The notes under the pieces were generated by a model. It had not been told where the DNA came from. It was given only the letters and a program-made list of their open reading frames with translations, and did no database searches. The position numbers and the translations under genes were made by a program. From positions 116,320-180,319 of the forward strand of contig MAAR01000008.1 of NCBI GenBank assembly GCA_002162765.1: DNA of 64,000 bases. The letters run 5' to 3'. Shown here piece by piece: positions 8,063-18,103 of the stretch (position 1 is its first letter; each line of letters starts with the position of its first letter). The DNA comes from Flavobacteriales bacterium 34_180_T64. Its GTDB lineage: Bacteria; Bacteroidota; Bacteroidia; Flavobacteriales; Flavobacteriaceae.

Positions 8063-9740
8063 AAATGTTATATTCAGAAAGAGGCTTGGTGAATTTTTCT
8101 GGATCTGCGGCTAGATGATACCTTGGGTCGTCTATATCTTCAACAATTACGGCTTTGAATTTTGGATTGGCCTTATACATCAATGTTTTGCAATCTGAAC
8201 TTAAATGTTTTAGTTTAATGCTTTTGTTTTCAGCTTCATATTTATTTACCAAATTGAAAATTGCTTCTATCGCAGAATGATCACTGACTCGAGATTCAAC
8301 GAAATCAATTTCTACATTTTGTGGATCATTTTTTACATCAAACTTAGCATTGAAATTTTGAATAGAGCCAAAAAATAGAGGTCCCCAAATTTCGTATGTT
8401 TTTGTGCCATCTGTCTGAATGCGTTTACGAGCTCTAATCATTGTTGCGTTTTTCCATGCAAATACAAGTGCAGAAATTATCACACCTGCAATAACCGCAA
8501 CTGCTAAATCTTTCCACACAGTAATTGCTGATACGGCAATTAAAACAATGGCATCAGATAATGGAATCTTTCTAATTATTCTGAAACTACTCCAGGCAAA
8601 CGTTCCAATAACAACCATAAACATCACTCCAATTAAAGCGGCAATCGGAATTTGTTCAATTAGTGGAGCACCAAATAAAATAAAGCAAAGTAAAGCTATT
8701 GCAGCAATCGCACCAGATAAACGCCCGCGTCCACCAGAATCGACATTAATGATTGATTGACCAATCATAGCACATCCGCCCATACCTCCAAAGAGTCCGT
8801 TTAGCATATTGGCGCCACCTTGGGCGATGCATTCTCTGTTTCCATTTCCTCTTGTTTCAGTCAATTCATCTATCAAATTAAGAGTCATTAAAGACTCTAT
8901 GAGACCTATAGCTGCAAGTATAATAGCTGTCGGGAGAATTGTTCCTATGAAATGTCCATCAAGTGTACTAAATAAACCAAAAATTTGATCTTGAAATGTA
9001 GGTAAAGTTCCTTGTAAACCATTACCTCCTTTATCAATTATAAAAGATCCAACAGTGCTCATTTCAATACCACCAAAAATAGTAATACATGCTACTACAA
9101 TGATAGCTACAAGAGCTGCGGGAACTTTTTTCGTGAGTTTTGGAAGGCCAAACATGATCCCCATAGTTAATCCAATAAAAGCCATCATTTTCCAAAAAGT
9201 AGCATTCAAGAATAGAGCAGAGAACCATTCTGATGTATTGCTGAAAAAAGAAATGTCTTTTGGGACAGCATTTGGAAACATTCCAAGTTGAGACATAAAG
9301 ATTACTATGGCCAATCCATTCACAAACCCCATCATAACAGGATGAGGAATCAGACGCACAAATTTTCCAAGTTTAAAAACACCTGCTAATATTTGAATAC
9401 CTCCAACAAATAGTAGTGTTATAAAGAGCCATTGTAAACCTAAATTTTCAATGGGAGTATCTAAAGCCATTCCTACTTGATTGCCTTTTTGAATAAGATA
9501 AACCATAACCACCGCCATAGCACCAGTTGCCCCCGAGATCATTCCTGGACGTCCACCAAAAAGAGCTGTTATTATTCCCATCATAAAAGCACCGTACAAA
9601 CCAACTAAAGGGTCAATGCCAGCAACAAAGGCAAAAGCAACTGCTTCTGGGACTAAAGCTAAAGCTACTGTTAATCCTGAAAGAATATCATTTTTCGGAT
9701 TTTGCGTAAAGTTTTTTCGAGTTTTTTGGCCTAGTATCAT
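8061..9740 (-). CDS. SulP family inorganic anion transporter
   Basis: 559 residues with about 10-12 transmembrane segments. The SulP signature is visible in GLTVALALVPEAVAFAFVAG and the following GLYGAFMMGIITALFGGRPG. A cytoplasmic STAS-like domain fills the C-terminal about 120 residues (from about 440; DFVESRVSDHSAIEAIF). SulP proteins carry sulfate, bicarbonate or dicarboxylates, and substrate cannot be read from sequence. It is a single gene, convergent to the bestrophin homologue. The pairing might suggest linked anion handling, but that is inference. Confidence 0.92.
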   Translation of the reverse strand: MILGQKTRKNFTQNPKNDILSGLTVALALVPEAVAFAFVAGIDPLVGLYGAFMMGIITALFGGRPGMISGATGAMAVVMVYLIQKGNQVGMALDTPIENLGLQWLFITLLFVGGIQILAGVFKLGKFVRLIPHPVMMGFVNGLAIVIFMSQLGMFPNAVPKDISFFSNTSEWFSALFLNATFWKMMAFIGLTMGIMFGLPKLTKKVPAALVAIIVVACITIFGGIEMSTVGSFIIDKGGNGLQGTLPTFQDQIFGLFSTLDGHFIGTILPTAIILAAIGLIESLMTLNLIDELTETRGNGNRECIAQGGANMLNGLFGGMGGCAMIGQSIINVDSGGRGRLSGAIAAIALLCFILFGAPLIEQIPIAALIGVMFMVVIGTFAWSSFRIIRKIPLSDAIVLIAVSAITVWKDLAVAVIAGVIISALVFAWKNATMIRARKRIQTDGTKTYEIWGPLFFGSIQNFNAKFDVKNDPQNVEIDFVESRVSDHSAIEAIFNLVNKYEAENKSIKLKHLSSDCKTLMYKANPKFKAVIVEDIDDPRYHLAADPEKFTKPLSEYNI

Positions 9741-9865
9741 AATAATTGCGCTTAAAAGTCGGCAAATATAAGGTTTTAGAAAGTAACACTAAAACATTAC
9801 GATTTTTATAATACCTTATCTTAAAATTCGTATCTTCAGTGCTTTAAAGATTAAAAATTATTATT

Positions 9866-10243
9866 ATGAAAAAGTATATATTACTTTTAAGTTTCATGAC
9901 GTTTTTTATAACGGGAACATTTAGTACAGTTGCTCAAACAGAGCAGTTGAATAATTCTCAAAACGAACTCTCAGGAGATTCCATTAATGAAGCCGTTAAA
10001 TCAAAGTGTGATGCATTAAAAAGCTTACTTGACTTATCTGAAAAGCAAGAATATGCTATCATGAAGGTTTTGAGAATAACTGAACCAAAAAAGACTAAAA
10101 TTAAAGGCACTAATTATGAAGATAAGGTTCAAGCTAAACGAGATCTTCAATCCATTATGGGTTATGAAATTGAAAAATTCGAACAGATCTTATCTGAAAG
10201 TCAGTTTAAATTATACTCAGATTCATTAAAAATGAAAGGCTAA
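9866..10243 (+). CDS. Small secreted protein, LTXXQ/Spy-like pattern
   Basis: 125 residues. A signal peptide ends near residue 23 (FSTVAQ). The mature part is charged and helical, with the pattern LLDLSEKQEYAIMKVL and later ILSESQFKLYSDSLK, reminiscent of the two LTxxQ-type motifs of periplasmic Spy/CpxP-like proteins. I cannot assign a family firmly. It stands alone with its own strong terminator directly downstream. Two other small proteins of similar design lie at 26413-27328. Confidence 0.75.
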   Translation: MKKYILLLSFMTFFITGTFSTVAQTEQLNNSQNELSGDSINEAVKSKCDALKSLLDLSEKQEYAIMKVLRITEPKKTKIKGTNYEDKVQAKRDLQSIMGYEIEKFEQILSESQFKLYSDSLKMKG

Positions 10244-10262
10244 ATTGTTTCAATTTAACATT

Positions 10263-10302
10263 AAAAAAAGAGGCTATTTAATTTAAATAACCTCTTTTTT
10301 TA
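10263..10302. terminator. Bidirectional rho-independent terminator
   Basis: A long, nearly perfect hairpin: aaaaaaagaggctatttaa pairs with ttaaataacctcttttttt. It has A-rich and T-rich flanks on opposite sides, so it can work for both the + gene ending at 10243 and the - gene ending at 10324. Confidence 0.85.
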
Positions 10303-10323
10303 ATGTTTCTATGACCTACAATA

Positions 10324-10866
10324 TTATAACTCTGGAGGATATTTCCCCATTATTTTAGCTACAAATTCTTTTATCTGTGCTTCTTTTTTCTCCATATTGC
10401 TTTTTGAAATATAACCGACACCCATTCCTTGCCAAACAAGTTCTTTTTTATTTGCATCAATTAAATCTATATAAAGAGTGCCTTCTGTTGAAGTAGAAAC
10501 CATACTATGACTATTATAGTACCAAGGATTCCATCCCCATCCGTATCCATAATGTCCATAACCGTTATTATAAACATTTATTTTTTCTCGAGATTTAGTA
10601 AAAAGACTCACGAGAAGATCGGGGTTTTCAGATTTTGTAAAACCTTTTGCTAATAATTCATTTTCAATAGCACGAAGAATTCTACGCTTATCTAAATCAC
10701 TAATTTCGGCTTTATCAATACCGTTTTTGAAGAATGCAAAAGTTTTGTATTCCTTAAAATCGGCATTTTTATCATAATCTGATACAACTCTTACTGAACT
10801 GCAAGAACTGACTACTATAAATAGCAATGCTATGGATAGTACTTGTAATACATTTTTCATTTTCAT
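10324..10866 (-). CDS. DUF4136 domain lipoprotein
   Basis: 180 residues. Lipobox VVSSC puts the lipidated Cys at about residue 22. The mature part matches the DUF4136 pattern: VVSDYDKNADFKEYKTFAF near the N-terminus, then LRAIENELLAKGF, a Gly/Tyr/Trp-rich stretch (NNGYGHYGYGWGWNPW), and TLYIDLIDANKKELVWQG. Function is unknown; these are envelope lipoproteins. It starts 14 bases after the hutU stop on the same strand, so it may be co-transcribed with hutU, although no functional link is known. Confidence 0.85.
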   Translation of the reverse strand: MKMKNVLQVLSIALLFIVVSSCSSVRVVSDYDKNADFKEYKTFAFFKNGIDKAEISDLDKRRILRAIENELLAKGFTKSENPDLLVSLFTKSREKINVYNNGYGHYGYGWGWNPWYYNSHSMVSTSTEGTLYIDLIDANKKELVWQGMGVGYISKSNMEKKEAQIKEFVAKIMGKYPPEL

Positions 10867-10880
10867 TTTTATATTTATGG

Positions 10881-12881
10881 TTATAACGAGTTTAGTAAAT
10901 CCTTATCCACATGATTTGGAAGCGTTACTTTTAAATTTGGTTCGACTTCCATAGCGCGTTTTATAGCAAATACCGCTTCTTTATTTCTTGCCCAACTCCG
11001 TCTGGCGATTCCGTTATTTACATCCCAAAAAAGCATTGATTTTAAGCGTCTTGATGCCTCACTACTACCATCAAGAACCATACCAAATCCCCCATTAATA
11101 ACCTCGCCCCATCCTACACCTCCACCATTGTGTATGCTTACCCAAGTAGCTCCTCTAAAACTATCTCCAATTACATTTTGAATCGCCATATCAGCTGTAA
11201 AACGTGAGCCATCATATATATTACTAGTTTCTCTATAGGGTGAATCGGTTCCAGAAACATCGTGATGATCTCGACCTAATATTACGGTTTGAATTTCGCC
11301 ATTCGCAATAGCTTCATTAAAAGCTTCAGCAATTTTCATTCGACCTTCGGCATCGGCGTATAAAATTCTAGCCTGAGAACCAACAACGAGTTTGTTTTCT
11401 TGTGCGCCCTTAATCCATTGAATATTATCAGACATTTGTTGCTGAATTTCTTGTGGGGATTTTAATTTAATCGCTTCTAAAACGCGACAAGCTATAGTAT
11501 CTGTTTTTTCTAGATCTTTAGGGTTTCCGGAAGCACAAACCCAACGAAATGGACCAAAACCATAATCAAAGCACATTGGACCCATAATATCTTGAACATA
11601 ACTAGGGTATTTAAAATCGATTCCGTTTTCGGCCATAATATCAGCTCCGGCACGAGATGCCTCTAGTAAAAATGCATTACCATAATCGAAGAAATAGGTG
11701 CCTTTTGCAGTATGCTTATTGATTGCATCTGTATGACGACGCAATGACTCTTGAACTTTTTCTTTAAATAATTCAGGGTTATTTGCCATCATAATATTGG
11801 CTTCTTCAAAACTAACTCCAACTGGATAATAGCCTCCAGCCCAAGGATTATGAAGCGAAGTTTGATCACTTCCAAGTTCTATATTAATTTGATTTTCATC
11901 AAATATTTCCCATACGTCTACTATATTCCCTAAATATGCAATTGAAATAGTTTCTTTATTATCCTTTGCTTTTTTTACACGTTTAACTAATGTGTCCAAA
12001 TCGGTAATCTTTTCATCGATCCAGCCTTGATCTAGTCTTACTTGTGTTATTTTTGGATTGACTTCAGCACATACAGTAATGCATCCTGCAATGTTACCTG
12101 CTTTTGGTTGCGCACCTGACATGCCTCCTAGTCCTGAAGTTACAAACAAATGTCCTTGTGGAGATTTTTTAATTTTTCGAAATGCATTTAAAACAGTAAT
12201 TGTTGTACCATGAACAATACCTTGTGGGCCAATATACATATAACTACCTGCAGTCATTTGTCCATATTGAGAGACTCCTAAAGCATTGAATTTCTCCCAA
12301 TCATCTGGTTTAGAATAATTGGGAATCATCATGCCATTTGTGACAACTACTCTTGGTGCTTCTTTATGAGACGGGAATAAGCCCATTGGATGTCCTGAGT
12401 ACATCGCCAATGTTTGCTCATCGGTCATTTCGGCAAGATATTTCATTGTTAATCTATACTGTGCCCAATTTGAAAATACAGCACCATTTCCACCATATGT
12501 AATCAATTCATGTGGATGTTGCGCAACAGCATAATCTAAATTGTTTTGAATCATAAGCATGATTGCTGCTGCTTGTTGTGTTTTTGCAGGATATTCTGAA
12601 ATTGGTCTAGCATACATTTTATAATCTGGTCGTAAACGATGCATGTATATACGTCCGTAAGTGTCTAATTCATGTTTGAATTCCTTTATTAATTCTTCAT
12701 GATGTTTAGTATCAAAATAGCGTAACGCATTCCTCACGGCGAGTTTTTTTTCATCAGCTGATAAAATGTCTTTTCGTTTTGGGGCATGATTTATACTAGT
12801 GTCAAAGGGTTTTAACGGAGGGAGGATTTTAGGAATACCTTCCAGTATATTTTCTTTAAATGTCTTCTCAGCTATTTGCAT
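10881..12881 (-). CDS. hutU: Urocanate hydratase
   Basis: 666 residues. It converts urocanate to imidazolone propionate in histidine degradation, using NAD as electrophile. Visible signatures are YGGNGAVFSNWAQYRL, GQMTAGSYMYIGPQGIVHGT, GGMSGAQPKA and the conserved block DIMGPMCFDYGFGPFRWVC. It belongs to the long (about 660-residue) urocanase type rather than the 550-residue P. putida type. hutH, hutI and hutG are not beside it, so the pathway genes are dispersed or outside the window. Its ATG shares its A with the TAA of the small gene upstream, implying coupled translation. Confidence 0.95.
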   Translation of the reverse strand: MQIAEKTFKENILEGIPKILPPLKPFDTSINHAPKRKDILSADEKKLAVRNALRYFDTKHHEELIKEFKHELDTYGRIYMHRLRPDYKMYARPISEYPAKTQQAAAIMLMIQNNLDYAVAQHPHELITYGGNGAVFSNWAQYRLTMKYLAEMTDEQTLAMYSGHPMGLFPSHKEAPRVVVTNGMMIPNYSKPDDWEKFNALGVSQYGQMTAGSYMYIGPQGIVHGTTITVLNAFRKIKKSPQGHLFVTSGLGGMSGAQPKAGNIAGCITVCAEVNPKITQVRLDQGWIDEKITDLDTLVKRVKKAKDNKETISIAYLGNIVDVWEIFDENQINIELGSDQTSLHNPWAGGYYPVGVSFEEANIMMANNPELFKEKVQESLRRHTDAINKHTAKGTYFFDYGNAFLLEASRAGADIMAENGIDFKYPSYVQDIMGPMCFDYGFGPFRWVCASGNPKDLEKTDTIACRVLEAIKLKSPQEIQQQMSDNIQWIKGAQENKLVVGSQARILYADAEGRMKIAEAFNEAIANGEIQTVILGRDHHDVSGTDSPYRETSNIYDGSRFTADMAIQNVIGDSFRGATWVSIHNGGGVGWGEVINGGFGMVLDGSSEASRRLKSMLFWDVNNGIARRSWARNKEAVFAIKRAMEVEPNLKVTLPNHVDKDLLNSL

Positions 12882-13048
12882 TACTTTTTTTTTATTGTGT
12901 TGGTTTTAATGTTATATCCATATGGACAATGTCTACAATTGCTTTCACAGCAATAACCACGTTTTAAGTGATATTGTTCAGTGAAACAACGATAGCCTTC
13001 TGGTGTTAGGTAATAATCACCTTCTTCAACGGGAATAATCTTCTTCAT
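12881..13048 (-). CDS. Small cysteine-rich DUF5522 protein (55 aa)
   Basis: Read directly from the sequence: 55 residues starting MKKIIPVEEGDYYLTPEGYR and continuing with a CC...C..C cluster (GYCCESNCRHCPYGY). Four closely spaced cysteines suggest metal binding. I recognise the YYLTPEGYR / GYCC..CRHCPYG pattern as DUF5522, short proteins common in Bacteroidota and of unknown function. The stop overlaps the hutU start (TAATG), so it leads the hutU unit. The strongly conserved motif in a gene this short makes chance unlikely. Confidence 0.85.
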   Translation of the reverse strand: MKKIIPVEEGDYYLTPEGYRCFTEQYHLKRGYCCESNCRHCPYGYNIKTNTIKKK

Positions 13049-13246
13049 TAGACAAAGATAATGTAAATTGGATTGATTTTTGAAAGCTTAAAAAAATGAT
13101 TTTTATATCCTAATATTTAGTGCGAAATGGATATATTGGTATTACTTTATATCCTTTTTTATTTTTGAAGGATAAAGCATATAAGGTTAATAAAATAGTA
13201 TTAAATTATGAACGCATACATTTGTGACAGCAGTTGGAATTATTAG

Positions 13247-13417
13247 TTGAAACTTTTTTTATTCTATATATTGGAATTTAAGGCACGATGGATTCAAAAT
13301 AAGAATTGGTCACTAGCGTATAAAAATATTTCTTTCGAGCAAGAAGCAGATCAAAATGAAAAAGAACTTAATTATCATAAATAAAGGTCTTTATGGGGTT
13401 TTATAAACTTTATTTGA
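13247..13417 (+). pseudogene. Possible decayed coding remnant in an otherwise gene-free gap
   Basis: The gap 13049-13425 has no intact gene. One + frame without a start codon reads like protein: an aromatic segment, then ARWIQNKNWSLAYKNISFEQ and EADQNEKELNYHK, a TAA at 13382-13384, then RSLWGFINFI. The pattern (ISFE.EA....DLNY.K.RK) recalls a short uncharacterised Bacteroidota protein type, but I cannot name it. The internal stop and missing start argue for a pseudogene. Low confidence; the rest of the gap shows nothing. Confidence 0.3.
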
Positions 13418-13425
13418 AGTATTGA

Positions 13426-16400
13426 TTATTTCAGGATTATTTTTTGAATTTTTCGTTTGCCATTTTTCAATGTAGCTTTTACAATGTAAGTTCCATTAGA
13501 GAAGGCATTTTGGCTAATAATGAATTCGAAGTCATTCACATCTTTTTTATCGACTAATACACGACCTAAAAGATCGTACATGAAAACAGCATCAATCATT
13601 TCATTTTGCGAATTGACTTTAACATATTCGCCATTGGGAGCAATAATGGTTAATCCTTGTGGGTTATTTACATCATTTAAGCCTAGCGTTGCATCTGTAT
13701 ATCTAAGTACAAATCTGTCGTTGTAATCACCTAGAGTATTCATGGTGAAGAAATAAGGCGCTGCTTTAATATCGTGCGTAACACCTTGGAGTAGATCTTC
13801 AATATAAATATTTTGATTGTCATCAGTGAAGATGCCTTCAATTGTATTAATAGCAATAGTATATTCACCAAGTTCTTCAATACTCATCCCTAGAGGAACT
13901 TGGTCATTGCTGTCTAAAGGATGCTGTCTCCCTTGAATAATATATTCTTCATTAGCAAGTACTGAATAGAGATTTTTACCAGTTCCTCCAATAGTAGAAG
14001 CATCGTAAAGTCGATCATCTTGATTGGTAGCTCCTTCTACATAGGCAACAAGGGTTGTGCTTGTAATACCTTCTGGAGACACAAGGTCTAGCCAGATTCT
14101 GTCTTTATGAATTACAGAAGTGTTATCGTTGTCACTTCTAAAGAATTGATCGTTTTCATGAGCGCTACTTCTCATGGAATTATTGAAGGTTAGTGTTTCA
14201 TTAGTTCCAGCATTAGGAGCTTCTTCCATAAGGACAAAGAAGCCTTGACCAGAACCAATATAGCCATCAAATCCAGGAGGATTAGATCCACTTGAGTTGT
14301 ATTCTAAGTAATCGGAAATGTTATAATTATACAGGTAGGTTCCATAGAATGGGCTGTTTTCTGAACCTAGAGCAATACGCGAGCCATGTGTCCATAAATA
14401 TACAGTCCCATCAATAGTTGTATTAAGTGCTAAAAAGGCATCAGCATCAAGTGTAGAAGGATACGGGTTACCTACAAGATTCCAATTGTCATCGTCACTG
14501 GTTACTTGTTCTCCAGGAACAAAATTATAAGATGTTCCTGTAAAGGTTCCACGATTAATACCTATGTTAATATCTCCATTATTTGGTGTTCCTAAGAATG
14601 AGGCAGAATACCAAGCAGGAGTTTCATTATCGAAAGCGTTGGGTCCACGAATAATATAGCCTTTGGCGTCTACCATATTTCCCGAAGCACTAATCCATTC
14701 TCCAAAGTCATTAGGCACAAAATCAGGAGGAGGACCAGGTGGGCGGACAGCGGTTGGATTCCATTCATAAATTAGTCCGGCAGGTGTAGTCGGTGACACA
14801 CTAGTAAGCGGGAAATTCACAACTGGAGAAGACCAATAGACATAATCTTGACGTCTAACGTTTGTGTCTCTTCTCATTGAGATATTTCCTAAATTAGCCA
14901 CATTATTAACTTGTATCAAACTTCCTGTGTCATATTCGAAACCTAATAAATCAAATGTTCCTCCGGTGACTACATTTACAATATCTTGTACTGTTAATCT
15001 CCCTTCTGGTTGTATTTCGAGAATACCTCCATTTAATACTTTGAGATTATAGGCATTAGCACTTGTTGTATTACTAATAATAGCCATAAAAGTTGTATTT
15101 GGAATTATTACGCAATTCGAGCTAGAGGGTACTCCAGAAGGTTTCCAATTATTAATATCATTCCAATCTGTTGAAAATCCTTGCCAAATTTTAGAATTAT
15201 TCGTTATTGTAATATCTTTATTTATAGTGCAACCATTAGATAATGTTGCATTCGCGGTGAATGTAAAACTGGCTTGCTCCAATTGTGTAAACGTGGGTTT
15301 TACATAAACCGTACTAATAGCGGTTCCGGGAACGTAAGGGATTGTTGCGGCCAAATCTGTATAAGCATCTACGGTACCAGTCCAAGTGAAGGACGGACTT
15401 AGAGGTCGAGACCCATAAAGTTGAATGTTATCTACTGCAACACCGTCACACCAAGCTGCATAATAGTTAATTCGAAGTCTTAAATTGGCTTGATTAACAT
15501 AAGCGGTTAAATTAAAACTAACATTTGTGAAATTTGAGCCATACCCTACATCATCGCTATAAGTTTGTATTGTTGTCCAGGTTGTTCCTCCATTAGTTGA
15601 GACTTCTATGTTGACATCTTCAGTAACTCCAACCAAATATTTTGAAAAGTACATATCAAAACTTAATGTTAAATCTGTAAATGTAGAAGAATCAAGAACA
15701 GGTGATAATAAAGAGTTATCTATAAAGTAAGATGGTGCAACATCAGAAGTAGCTAATGCAAATTGATTAACCCCAAAGCCTGATGATATTGCAGGAAACC
15801 AAACATAGTATTCTGGTAAAGATGGTACAAATATACTTGTTCTGTTTTGCCATTCTGCAGCAGCATCAATAGCTGCATTATTTGCATCATTATTAACATT
15901 AGTGAATACGCCTAATCCTCCACTCTCGAAATCTTCATCTATTAAATAGGCTATTTCTGTATCTCCTGTCGCAGTTATTTCAATAATATCATCTTCACCA
16001 CAAACGGTTGGTGAGGCGGGTGAAATAGTTAGAGTAGTTATTGGGTTTAGAGTTGCAACAATTTTAGTTCGAACTAAAGATTCACAAGTCCCATTAAATG
16101 CTGTAACCCAGTATGTTGTTGTTCCTGAAATAATTGGTGACCAACTTCCTGAAGTCGTAGAAGCAACAAGATTACCTCCAGTTTTAGCATCATACCAATT
16201 AAACTGTGTAGTTCCAGAACTGCCAGTTACTTGTAATGTTGCAGCACCTGGACCGCAAATAGCTCCATCTAAAATGCTTGTTATTTTTGCATCACAACTT
16301 TGAACTACAGTAAATAAATAATCTTCAGCTTCACCTAAGCGAAAATCACCATCATTAGGATTGCCTGTAGCATCATCCCAAAAATCAAAAAACTCACAGG

Positions 16401-17832
16401 CATTAAAATCATAACTCCAATTATCTGTAGCAGTATTATGGAATCTTATACGAATTCTATAATCACCAACAGTTTGGTTCGCTGGGATTCCAAATCCAAA
16501 TGTTGTAGTAGTGGTTCCTATGCCTCCACTATCATAAACTTCTTCTGTCGCTAAATTAAATACATCATCTTTATCCCAATCAACCCATGCTTTCCATCTG
16601 CCTCTGCCATTATATCCACCAACAATAACATTAATACCCTCTCCTTGGGCTTGAATACAATTTGTTAATCCCGTATAATCTGTATAACCCGCAACAGAAT
16701 TTCCATTATTTATATTAGTTACATCATTTAAAGTTCCTCTAAACTCAACATCATCAATATATTTAACAGTAGTATTATAAATAACTAATTCATTAGAAGG
16801 TGTGCAGTATACCGAATTGGTAGTTGTTGTACTACCTGATAATGGGTTTGCCGTATTATATAAAGGACCTCCAGAACAAATACTATTATATGCGTATACA
16901 TATATATAATAAAGTGTAGAAGGATTTAATCCTGTAGCAGTAAATGTTGTATCAGTATCAATATCTACAACAGTTCCAGTTCCAATTGGATCTCCAATAT
17001 TGTAAGATGTGCCACTAACAGGAGTTGGTGCTACAGGTGATGCGCTAACAACAACTAAATAATTATCTGGAGCAGGAATAGCTGCTGTAAATGATCCATT
17101 TATTGTGTCTCCTGATGGTGTTAAATTTAATACAGTAGGCTGATTAGGTGAAGTACACGGTGTTAAAGCAATTCCATTTACATCTATATCATCAACTATA
17201 AAACTTGGAAAGCCACTAATGGAATTATCATTATCCCATCCAAAACCAAGATAGAAAATTTGTCCGTCTAAAATAGATAAGTCCAAATTTGTTACTGATT
17301 GGACGGTACTTTGGCCTTCATAAAATCCTGGCAAAGTTGCCCAAGTTGTACCATCTAAAGAATAAAGTACTGTTCCGTAATCAAACAGAACTTCGCCTTC
17401 ACAAATCCAATTAAAATCTAAGGTTACAGAGGTGTAGTTTGATGCGTCTATTGGTGTTGCGTAATATACAAGTGTTGACGCTGCTCTATTACTTCTGTAT
17501 TGCGGCATAATGCCTGTTGTAACGGGTGAATTTATGCTTACAGCCATTGAATAATTTCCAGAGATTACAGAACAACGAGTGTTGTCAAGCACCCACCAAT
17601 AATTATTATTTGTTGGAGGTGTTGTTGGAAAATCACCAGTTTGCCATCCTAAATATGGAGTGGTTTGATTTTCATTGCCAGTTGCTGCTTCAAAATCTTC
17701 CGAGAAAAAGGTGACTTGGCTTAATAAATTAAAACTAAAGACCAACATAAATAAAACGGCAAGACGAAATTTTGAATTGCAAGGACTAAATGAGGTGCCA
17801 CATACTAGAAGAGCATAGTATTCTTTTTTCAT
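13426..17832 (-). CDS. Giant T9SS-secreted modular surface protein (1468 aa)
   Basis: A cell-surface or secreted protein. The N-terminus has a long signal sequence ending near residue 38 (FSFNLLSQ). Next come a jelly-roll/MAM-like region (about 40-225), an FN3-like region (about 230-335), a GEVED domain (about 345-512, ending GEAEDYLFTV), an Ig-like repeat (about 515-595) and a second MAM-like region (about 625-810). The last about 585 residues are a module shared with the next gene upstream, ending in a T9SS sorting domain (YDLLGRVLVDKKDV ... KATLKNGKRKIQKIILK). No catalytic motif is seen, so adhesion is the likely role. Residues differ from the paralogue throughout the N-terminal half. Confidence 0.88.
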   Translation of the reverse strand: MKKEYYALLVCGTSFSPCNSKFRLAVLFMLVFSFNLLSQVTFFSEDFEAATGNENQTTPYLGWQTGDFPTTPPTNNNYWWVLDNTRCSVISGNYSMAVSINSPVTTGIMPQYRSNRAASTLVYYATPIDASNYTSVTLDFNWICEGEVLFDYGTVLYSLDGTTWATLPGFYEGQSTVQSVTNLDLSILDGQIFYLGFGWDNDNSISGFPSFIVDDIDVNGIALTPCTSPNQPTVLNLTPSGDTINGSFTAAIPAPDNYLVVVSASPVAPTPVSGTSYNIGDPIGTGTVVDIDTDTTFTATGLNPSTLYYIYVYAYNSICSGGPLYNTANPLSGSTTTTNSVYCTPSNELVIYNTTVKYIDDVEFRGTLNDVTNINNGNSVAGYTDYTGLTNCIQAQGEGINVIVGGYNGRGRWKAWVDWDKDDVFNLATEEVYDSGGIGTTTTTFGFGIPANQTVGDYRIRIRFHNTATDNWSYDFNACEFFDFWDDATGNPNDGDFRLGEAEDYLFTVVQSCDAKITSILDGAICGPGAATLQVTGSSGTTQFNWYDAKTGGNLVASTTSGSWSPIISGTTTYWVTAFNGTCESLVRTKIVATLNPITTLTISPASPTVCGEDDIIEITATGDTEIAYLIDEDFESGGLGVFTNVNNDANNAAIDAAAEWQNRTSIFVPSLPEYYVWFPAISSGFGVNQFALATSDVAPSYFIDNSLLSPVLDSSTFTDLTLSFDMYFSKYLVGVTEDVNIEVSTNGGTTWTTIQTYSDDVGYGSNFTNVSFNLTAYVNQANLRLRINYYAAWCDGVAVDNIQLYGSRPLSPSFTWTGTVDAYTDLAATIPYVPGTAISTVYVKPTFTQLEQASFTFTANATLSNGCTINKDITITNNSKIWQGFSTDWNDINNWKPSGVPSSSNCVIIPNTTFMAIISNTTSANAYNLKVLNGGILEIQPEGRLTVQDIVNVVTGGTFDLLGFEYDTGSLIQVNNVANLGNISMRRDTNVRRQDYVYWSSPVVNFPLTSVSPTTPAGLIYEWNPTAVRPPGPPPDFVPNDFGEWISASGNMVDAKGYIIRGPNAFDNETPAWYSASFLGTPNNGDINIGINRGTFTGTSYNFVPGEQVTSDDDNWNLVGNPYPSTLDADAFLALNTTIDGTVYLWTHGSRIALGSENSPFYGTYLYNYNISDYLEYNSSGSNPPGFDGYIGSGQGFFVLMEEAPNAGTNETLTFNNSMRSSAHENDQFFRSDNDNTSVIHKDRIWLDLVSPEGITSTTLVAYVEGATNQDDRLYDASTIGGTGKNLYSVLANEEYIIQGRQHPLDSNDQVPLGMSIEELGEYTIAINTIEGIFTDDNQNIYIEDLLQGVTHDIKAAPYFFTMNTLGDYNDRFVLRYTDATLGLNDVNNPQGLTIIAPNGEYVKVNSQNEMIDAVFMYDLLGRVLVDKKDVNDFEFIISQNAFSNGTYIVKATLKNGKRKIQKIILK
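13430..15200 (-). repeat. Copy A of the shared C-terminal module of the two giant T9SS genes
   Basis: This segment is closely similar, base by base, to 18104-19880 (estimated by eye at over 80 percent in the last 1.2 kb). Encoded landmarks in both copies are NRDTNVRRQDYVYWSSP-like, GNPYPS and SMRSSAHENDQFFRSD. Similarity drops abruptly upstream of KIWQGFSTDWND. Confidence 0.8.
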
Positions 17833-18039
17833 AACATCAAATTTACTTGAGTTAATGTCTTATAAGATAAGGATATAACTTTAAAGCATCGACGAAATCG
17901 AAGACTCTTTTGTTAACAAACTTAAAGTTTTAACACACTAACAGTCTTATTTCTAATTTCTTTTCGATTAAGCGTATAATTTGTAAGATGTTCCGGTGGA
18001 AGTTGTTAAAAATTAGGATGTTATGTAGCTTGATATAAA

Positions 18040-18073
18040 AATACGATCTCGATAATTTTATCGAGATCGTATT
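18040..18073 (-). terminator. Perfect 15-bp rho-independent terminator
   Basis: aatacgatctcgata (18040-18054), loop attt, tatcgagatcgtatt (18059-18073). On the minus strand it lies 30 bases after the stop of the 1671-residue T9SS gene and is followed by TTTTATA. It isolates this gene from its paralogue downstream. Confidence 0.85.
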
Positions 18074-18103
18074 AAATTGTGATAAATAATATTTAAAATT
18101 GGA

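Noticed and set aside
8419..8760. 113-codon + strand frame inside the SulP gene
   Set aside because: Antisense shadow of a well-conserved transporter; composition follows the reversed codons of the real gene.
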